Part shown: piece after piece, positions 54,176-62,000 of the stretch
Layout: the number at the start of each line of letters is the position of its first letter
Position numbering within the stretch: the stretch's first letter is position 1
Notes under the pieces: model-generated
The model's database searches: none
The model's input: only the letters and a program-made list of their open reading frames with translations
Told to the model about the DNA's origin: nothing
Position numbers and translations under genes: made by a program
Assembly (NCBI RefSeq): GCF_964340395.1
Contig: NC_135568.1
Span: 8,113,780 to 8,175,779 of the forward strand
Length of the DNA: 62,000 nt
Origin: Glandiceps talaboti
Taxonomy: Eukaryota > Hemichordata > Enteropneusta > Spengelidae
Reading direction: 5' to 3'

Positions 54176-54210
<35 letters not shown>
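54176..54210. repeat. (TTGA)n microsatellite
   Basis: About nine units. Confidence 0.95.
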
Positions 54211-54329
54211 GTATACAATCCATTGCAGCCTCTGTAATGTGTAAGCACATAGGATTAAAGCATTCACAGTACAACCTCTATCCTACCAGCTGGTACACTG
54301 GATGTTGTACTGTGGTTCAAATCTTGGAT

Positions 54330-54800
54330 TACTTACTAGGTACAATGTAAACGGGCACCTTCAGTTTTAGAATTTGGGTTCCATGGGTATATTTGGGTCC
54401 ATGGGTATATTTTGGTTCCATGGGTATGCAATATAAAGCCAATTGCATGGGTATCTGCAGGCTCGTATCTGGGTTCCATGGGTATATTTGGGTTCCATGG
54501 GTATCTGGGTTCCATGGGTATATTTGGGTTCCATGGGTATGCAATATAAAGCCAATTGACTGGGGATATCTAGTATGAAAAACTAACGTTTACATGTGCA
54601 TGTATGGCTAATTTAGGCATAATATATACTGTAAGTTAAGTCTGTAAGATGCAGACATTCGTATAAAACCAACTCATTTAGGGGTGTTTATATGGCTCAA
54701 GATCCAACCTATCATTTATGGATTATCTAGGTACAAAGTAAGTGGGCACCTTCAGTTTTAGAATTTGGGTTCCATGGGTATGCTGAATAAAGCCAGAATG
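54330..54800. repeat. Minisatellite of GGGTTCCATGGGTATATTT units
   Basis: Eighteen-bp core units at 54376-54540 inside a larger ~390-bp repeat: GGCACCTTCAGTTTTAGAAT recurs at 54355 and 54747. GCAATATAAAGCCAATTG occurs twice (54427, 54541). Confidence 0.8.
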
Positions 54801-55249
54801 TCTGGCACATTATCAAAACTAGGACCGACAGATCACATAGGTACAATGCAAGCAGACTCCTTCATTTCCCGAATCCAGAATATCTGTGTTCCACGCAGCG
54901 ATGCAGTATGTCATCAACTATCTTGTATTAAACCTGTATCACTGAGAGATCAACATGAACATAAAGTAGGCACCATCAGCTACAGAACTTGGGTTCACTA
55001 TACAAGAGTCAACCAGTTGGAGATGTCTAGCTCATTATCTGTGAGAAATTGAATTACTCCAAATTTCAAAGATATATCAGATAATGAGAAACTCTTTGCT
55101 TCAGAGTACTACCAATTTTCTATACCACAGGGGTTCTAAGTACAGAGACTGAGAAAGACTAAATTGTATCCCTCAAGGTTTGCTATTCAAAGCTAATGGG
55201 CCACCTTGAGGTATGGAGCCAAAGGTATTCATGTGTGAGGGGTAGTACA

Positions 55250-55770
55250 ACAGTACCAATGTACAGTACCTTGGTAAAGGAATGTCACCCTGAACAACAC
55301 ATAATGGAACATCTTCAACAAAATTAACTAAGTGTACAAAGGAGAAAAGATATTGACAAGAATCACCAGCTGTAAGAGCTAACTGTAAACCACAGCTGTA
55401 AAGGTAGAGTTAACTATGGGGGGAGGGGGGTTCTTCTTGTACTACCTTGCTTGGTAAAAGTATTTCACTCAAGATGAACAACATGCATGTCACGACACAA
55501 CTTCAACAAAACTAATTCAGTGTACAATGGAGAAAAAGACTGACACAAACCATGCAGCAATCAAGTGCACTGCACAGATACACATATAGTGTTAACTACA
55601 TGTAAGAGGGGGTCGTTCCAGCAGTTTCAGCGTAACTTGCTTGGTAAAAGTGTTTCACCTTGCTTGGTAAAAGTGTTTCACTCACACTCACAACATGAAC
55701 AACTTGTAATTGGACAACTTCAACAAAATTAATCTAGAGGATAATAACAGAGAAAAGAGACTGACACAAA
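55250..55770. repeat. Three diverged ~200-bp tandem repeats
   Basis: Shared words in order: CTTGGTAAA, TTTCAC, GAACAAC, CTTCAACAAAA, GAGAAAA, then GACA or CTGACAC. In the third repeat ACCTTGCTTGGTAAAAGTGT is internally doubled. Confidence 0.7.
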
Positions 55771-57547
55771 ACCAAACTCATTACTTTTAGAGACATTCAA
55801 CTTTACTGTTCAATTCTATTCTATTATGTGCAAAATCTCATCTCCGCTGTCTATTCTTCATCTGATGGCACTTTCATTTGATTCTTCTCCAACTACCGTA
55901 TAACAAGGAAGGGTATGTGCTATACATAGGGCACTCCCTTTCTGCTTAGCTGGTTGTATTGTTTGGCATACAAACACGGTATGCCTGACTTGTCATGCTT
56001 CAAAATCTGGTTTTGTTTTCCTCTCTCTTGTACCTGCTGACATTTTAAAAAGGTGTAGCTTTCTACTCTTACAAACTTCCTGCATGCCACAGACTACTCC
56101 AGTCAGACGACCTTACTATTTGTGTCTGGATTCAAGTACATTTTGAACACACAAATCATTTATACCAAGCCAAGCACGTCAACTTATGCACTACATTAAT
56201 CATAGTAATAACAACTTTCTGTTTCATGTTACACTGAAATAGTTCAAAACATTTGAACTGTCAAACAGATAGTACATCCACAGAGACCAGAGTCAATTCT
56301 AGTCTGCCAAAGTTGTATAGCTAATACTGGTTTTGGTGGGCTGTGTTCAGATTGGATTTGTCAAATGTGATACCCGGCTTAGACCCTGATGTATATCACA
56401 AAGTAAAACGAATGGGAGGGATTGCTAAGAATTACATCATCAACTGGGACCAGAGTTAGTCTAAATATATGAATTCATACTAAGAAGTGAAAGATTCACT
56501 TCCACTTATAGGAGTGAAATTTAAATACAAAAAAAAAAACTTGTCTGAAAAAGTTAGTCCAGAACACAAGATTGATCAGATCCTATGTAATCCATAACCT
56601 GCAATAGCCTGGACTGATTGAATCCTGAGCCTCAAACAACACCAACTTAAACCCCCCCTCCCCCATCCCCCTCCCCCTCTCATACCAAGACTAAACTAGC
56701 CCAACTCTGAACTAAAATTGTTCACACTTGGTTTTTTATATTAAAGTTGGGTAAGACCACAGCCAACTGTGAGTCAGGTTAAAAAGTTAAGCATGAACCC
56801 CAATATTTCAGTCATTTAAAATTTGACAAGCTGGTAACTATGACCCATTCCTTGAGTGAACAAGAGAAAAACCGACATCATTTTAGATCAAAACACTCCT
56901 AGAAAGCAGACATTGTTGTATTGCCTCATTAACTATGGACTAGTCAGACTTCAATTTCACTTAGAGCAAGCTGTCATAATTATGGCCTTGTGTACATTTA
57001 TCAAATCCATATGTATGATAGTCCAAATTGTCATCAGCTTATTGTCTCCACAACCTGTCAACATATTACACAGTATGTAGGTATGTTTTTTATCAAAACA
57101 TGTCAAGTTAGCGTTCCTCCTTGCATCGTTTCACAAGACAGCTAACGACTCCAGCAACCTCTTCAGCAGTCACTTACATGTCATGAAAGGAAAAGACCAT
57201 CCAGACATATTTCTGCCTCTCTGTATATTACACTTGTATTGGTTCCTGCTATCATACTGGTATGATTCTGAGGTCGGTCATAAGTAGTGCCTCAGTATTC
57301 AACTTTGAAATCTTATAAAGAAGCCATACTTGACATGATATGAGTTTGGCCATTTAGGGCATTTCCTGCAAAGGTTTATGGGAAAAACCTCTGGGATTGA
57401 GACCACATTTACCTAATCTTTTGATATTCTTCGTATCTGAACTGAGTTGACTTTAGTATAACCTTTATCAAGTTCATGTATAACGGCTCAACCTGGTTAA
57501 TTCTTTCTTCCAACAAGTAATTACTTGCTTATAAATAATACCCCCTT

Positions 57548-57557
57548 GAGAGAGAGA

Positions 57558-57591
<34 letters not shown>

Positions 57592-57632
57592 AATAGAGAG
57601 AGAGAGAGAGAGAAATAGAGAGAGAGAGAGAA

Positions 57633-57728
<96 letters not shown>
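57548..57728. repeat. (GA)n microsatellite ending in G9
   Basis: About 170 bp of GA with a few AAATA and ACAG interruptions, then GGGGGGGGG. Confidence 0.98.
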
Positions 57729-57729
<1 letters not shown>

Positions 57730-58260
57730 ATTAAATTTCAAATCTAGAAAGTGTTAACAGCTGAGATGAAGTGTATTGGTGTTTATATAAACAAGCATCA
57801 AGTTCAACAAGCACCAAGTTCATGTGTAATGGCTCAAAGTGGTTCAATTTCAAATCTACAAAGTGTTCACAGCTGAGATAAAGTGATACAATGTAAACCA
57901 GAACAATATTAAGTTCATGTGTAATGGCTCAAACTGGTTCAATTTCAAATCTACAAAGTGAGAACAGATGTAATAAATTGATCCTATGTAAAGCAGAGTC
58001 AAGTTCACGTGTAATGGCTCAAAGTGATTCAATTTCAAATCTACACCTAAAAAGTGTTAACAGCTGACATAAACTGATGCAGCGATAATCAACATGATGT
58101 TCATATGTATTCCACTTAAATGTTTCAATTTCAAATCAAGTGTGAACGGCTGAGATAGAGCGATAACGTGTAAGGTAAACCAGCACCTCAATTTCATGAG
58201 TAATGGTGCAAAGTGTTTCAATTTCAATTCTGCAGTGTCAACAACTGACATGCAATGTTA
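57730..58260. repeat. ~105-bp minisatellite, about five units
   Basis: Units contain TTCAATTTCAAATCTACAAA, GTGTTAACAGCTGAGAT and AAGTTCATGTGTAATGGCTC. A diverged outlier is at 57469-57500. Confidence 0.85.
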
Positions 58261-59790
58261 ATCAGGATCTCAATTAAGTCACTGAACCACAGAGTCCAGA
58301 CAACAAGTGGCGACATTATCACAGTATCAAACCCAGTCAATATATCGTAAACTCCTTCAACTGAAACCATTCCCCTATTGCCCTAAAACAGGGCAGTTCA
58401 TTAAAAGTTAAGCATGTGTTACTCAAATGGCATTTATAGTAGTAATTGGTTGCGGGTCTATTGAGCTCTAGGGTAATTATACAACACCTGCAGTGCTGGG
58501 CTTACAATTTTGGTACAAAGAGGCAACCCCTCTCATAAATACAAAATACAAAACAAACGACAATATGCATTTAGGAAATAGAGGTAGCCATATTCTTATA
58601 ATATGTACATCAAAAAAAAAATTCAAACTTTTATCAGATTGGGTGTATTCCTAAATCAAACTCTGTGCTCTACATGTATGTAGGTTGATAGAATTGTCAC
58701 CCAGTTCCTTGTTTCGTCACTTTTTTTTTTATTGCATTTCCACTTTTGTTCTTTATTTCCCCACTACTTTTTTTTTGCTTTGTGTTGAATTTCCACTTTT
58801 GTGGAAAAAGATGATTACGAGCAATCTGACGACATCCACCATTTCAACGACTATAAAACATAAGATGAACTGCAGGTAAAAAATGACCTTCTAATGTACA
58901 CAGAGTATGGGTATTGTGTTTCAAAGACGTGAAGTGAGCATCAATCCGGACTCCATACACTCACTATAGGGTCACTCGTATTGTTTTATATTGTTTGCGC
59001 ACCTTGAAATAAGGAAGCCCTTTTGGGACACCGAACAATCTTTTTTCAATAAAACAAGTTTTACAGCCATTTACACAAGTGATCTTTGTTGAAGTATAAT
59101 GGTGGATTTGCACTAAAAGCCTGGGAACACACCTACCTCAGACAGCAGGTTTTGTACCGTCTTTTACGATTAAATGATATGGAGCAATTAAAGCCAGGTT
59201 AGCAATGTAATGTTGGTAAATGGAATGAACAGTATTCCTTATTCATAGCAAAGAACACTATAGTATTGATTGTCACAATCAATTTGTACTCTTGATGGTG
59301 CTAACACTAGAAAAGATGTCAGGGCCAGAACTAGAAAATTTACTTACACAGATCCACTTGTTAAATGATATACAAAAGCCGTTGTGCCTTTGAGGGTGAA
59401 AGGATTGAAACCTTGCTTGCAGGCTATGATCATCCTCTGATTACAGTAGAGCTGAAGGATCCCTTTCTGATTCACTAGCCTTGAGTGAACCTGATGTTAC
59501 TTTAACCCCAAGCAAATAGCAAAGTGCAGGCATTTAATAATAATTCTACTAAAATGCTAATACATGCTTGTGAAGTAGTCAACACAACCCTGGTGTTAAC
59601 ACTGCTAGCTCGATGATAGTGGAGTCAGAAAGCATTTTTTCAGCTCTTGAGAGTAGTTGTGTTCTATTCTAGTTTGTACAAAATTAAAATACATCAACCA
59701 TACAAACTTACAAAGTAGAACTTTGTTATGTACATTCAGTGGCATTGATTTTTTGTAGACCTCTGACTTCTTACAACGCTGTGATTGGCT
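58261..59790. other. Noncoding DNA, nothing recognised
   Basis: No coding exon, RNA gene or element boundary could be supported. Confidence 0.4.
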
Positions 59791-59794
59791 GTCT

Positions 59795-60066
59795 TGTATT
59801 GGACTGTAATTGATTGACAGTCAGTCACATTTCTTACAGGCCTGTGGCAGTCTTGATAGCCAACACTTACAGGACTGTAATTGCCTCACAGCCAATCACA
59901 TTTCTCACAGGCCTGTGGCAGCCTTGACAGCCAACACTTCTAACAGGACTGTAATTGATTGACAGCCAATCACATTTCCCACAGGCCTGTGGCAGTCTTG
60001 ACAGCCAACACTTCTTACAGGACAGTCACTGTAATTGCCTCACAACCAATCACATTCCTCACATGA
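59795..60066. repeat. ~85-bp minisatellite rich in CCAAT boxes, about 3.5 units
   Basis: Units contain GGACTGTAATTG, (A)CAGCCAATCACATTTC, CACAGGCCTGTGGCAG and TTGACAGCCAACACTT. Three of the units carry CCAATCA; the first is changed to GTCAGTCA. CACAGGCCTGTG is a perfect palindrome. Confidence 0.88.
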
Positions 60067-60611
60067 ACTCTGACTGCATGTTCATGCAAGATTTTTATAC
60101 AGATTTTGTTACACACACCGTCAAGTCTTAATTAAAAGTGACAGTATACTATGAGCAGAATTGATAACGATTTTGAATTCCAGGTACAATCATATACTTG
60201 TCACTTTCAGCAGGCCCTGTTTGCCATACAGGTCAATGTACATGTATCCCCAGTCATTTGCACTTTCCTTTGCTATACATACAACAATAAACAAGTCTAA
60301 AAATAGCTCTACAAAGGACACTAAGAACTCGTCTTTTAGTATCTAAACTGACCTGTGAAATCTTTTAAAGCTTTAGCTGACCATAAATGTTAAGGAGTCC
60401 GATGTGACCTGGTATTGGCTACTTAGATTTGAAGTTATTGAATAGGACATAGCAAGACAACGCTGCCTTTGGTCATTCTACTCTGGTTCTGTTTATGGAT
60501 GCTTTGTAACAAGTCAAGTAGAAACATAAAGACATCCATACAAGCTATGCACTGTGTGGGCAAATAGTGTATGCATACATACAGGTATGCATCAATATTA
60601 CAAGCAATACT

Positions 60612-60612
60612 C

Positions 60613-60690
<78 letters not shown>
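60612..60690. repeat. (TG)n microsatellite
   Basis: About 38 TG units, continuing as degenerate TGTG/CGTG to ~60820. Confidence 0.97.
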
Positions 60691-60933
60691 CGTACGTGTC
60701 TATGCACGTGTGTGTGTGCGTGTGTGAGTATGTGCGTGTATGTGCGTAAATGTGTGTGAGTGTGTGTGTGCATGTATACGTCTGTCTCAGTGTGGGTATA
60801 TATGTGTGTGTGTGTGCATGTATGTTGGTTTTCCTGTTAGACTTTATCATATTCAAAATTTTGAACTGAATAAATTGTTTATGATTTTTAAAATCGCAGA
60901 GCTCAGCCTACGATCACACAAGTTGTTAAATGA

Positions 60934-61013
60934 CCAATCAAAATTAAGATAAATATTATGCAAATCACAAAAGTTTTATGACCAATCAGGATTAAAATAA
61001 ATGTTATGCAAAT
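60934..61013. promoter_or_regulatory. Duplicated 48-bp module: CCAATCA + octamer ATGCAAAT
   Basis: CCAATCA at 60934 and 60982; ATGCAAAT at 60958 and 61006; both pairs are exactly 48 bp apart with AATTAA/ATTAAAATAAAT between. Confidence 0.45.
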
Positions 61014-62000
61014 CCTGTAATTAACATAGGATATCAATCTCAAATACAAGATCACATTTTCAGGACGTAGCTATTTAACTGATGCCTTCTGAATCAGTAA
61101 TGCAGTCTGTGGAGGCAATTAGTATTACCCTCGCAGATTTTCTTCCCATCTCATTGGTAATGTTACTAAAGTTTGTCTATCATATAAGTTACATCTTTCC
61201 ACCAGTAGACATTTGTTCAACATGCAGGACAGAGATCTGGCTTGCTAACCTTAAGGAAAATATCTTTCAACGGTGACTTGGCGTGGTAGCTGAGTCACTT
61301 ATCTGCCACGTACATGTCTATGCATCAATTGGTCTACTTTGTAAGTGACAGCAGATATACACCATAAATCAACGCTGTGACATATCTGTCAATACCTACC
61401 AACATTGTCATCAAAATGAAAACTTAGATGTTGTGTATAACTCCAGTATTATACATGCATCATTACATGTCTTGCTCCATTTCAATACCTATCTATTTTA
61501 AGATTTGTTTTTTTTACATTCAGGTATTGCCAGTGTCTTTGCCATGGTTGTTAGCCTATGGAAATTGTTTTCATGATTTGCTGGTTATTAACGCTTAGCT
61601 CTAATATGTTGAATGTCTTCTATCATTTCACAATCATGTTTCCATTCTTACAAAACACCCTCTCATGTTAACAGGATGTACGTCACTAACTAATCATACC
61701 GAAAATACTGACATTAAGTACAAATTGACATCTCCACCGTCGTTGACCCTGACGTATCCAACAATAGAAATCTTCATAGCTCAGTCATTATAATTTTTCT
61801 ATTTCATGAAGAAAACATCTTACTGAGAGCAGTTGAAATTGACTCTACCCACTCTCCAATATACTGATATGCTAACAATACATGTTTGCAACACTGTTTC
61901 ATATCAAATTATTGTATCTCCCTCCTCTTCCCCAAGTGACTATTTTGACGCCGTCAAAAATCAAACCAACCAATAGTTGACTTCAAAGTTAGTTACAGAG
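61014..62000. other. Noncoding DNA to the window end
   Basis: No feature could be supported here. Confidence 0.4.

Larger units (their letters stand above)
53144..57540. other. Upstream region/5' intron of the kinase gene, left part
   Basis: No coding exon supported. It holds the repeats listed separately. The first noncoding exon and promoter of the kinase gene are expected here or beyond the window but were not identified. Confidence 0.45.

Noticed and set aside
54303-54330. tRNA B-box-like word GGTTCAAATC
   Set aside because: No matching acceptor stem, anticodon arm or A box could be drawn around it.
57529-57741. Ser/Leu repeat protein
   Set aside because: Translation of the (GA)n tract.

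Overview
This window is nuclear DNA from an animal, most likely a marine invertebrate with an AT-rich, repeat-laden genome. The evidence is two intron-containing bilaterian-type genes with canonical GT-AG introns, many dispersed terminal-inverted-repeat elements, and long microsatellites. I cannot name the species. There is no bacterial operon structure, CRISPR array, rRNA gene or recognisable tRNA gene.

Layout. (1) 1-5.35 kb, plus strand: the last six coding exons of a villin/advillin-type actin-binding protein (gelsolin repeat 6 plus C-terminal headpiece), then a 3'UTR with a repeated TGTGCACA palindrome and an AATAAA signal; the 5' part of the gene lies outside the window. (2) 6.65-22.3 kb: a satellite array of 17 copies of a ~919-bp unit. 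Most of each unit is a long imperfect palindrome; inner copies are nearly identical, both ends are diverged, and a five-unit block is itself duplicated. (3) 22.3-27.9 kb: noncoding DNA holding a perfect 23-bp hairpin, two minisatellites in which nearly every unit carries the SRF-type CArg box CCATATATGG, clusters of octamer motifs, and CTCF-like motifs. (4) 27.9-53.1 kb, minus strand: a MAP3K2/MAP3K3 (MEKK2/3) orthologue with a PB1 domain and an STE11-type kinase domain. I place twelve coding exons firmly and add two candidate 31-nt microexons that are needed to keep frame; the model is 641 codons, close to the vertebrate proteins. The start exon has two upstream ORFs. (5) 53.1-62 kb: presumed upstream/5' intron sequence of the kinase gene, rich in minisatellites; I find no further coding exon.

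The two genes converge tail to tail across the satellite. The most unusual local feature is that several kinase-gene introns contain tandem copies of the splice-site-spanning edge of the adjacent exon, some with intact decoy AG or GT dinucleotides, and one such edge appears to have seeded a 44-bp minisatellite. Repeat identities and motif assignments come from reading the sequence by eye, not from a database search.
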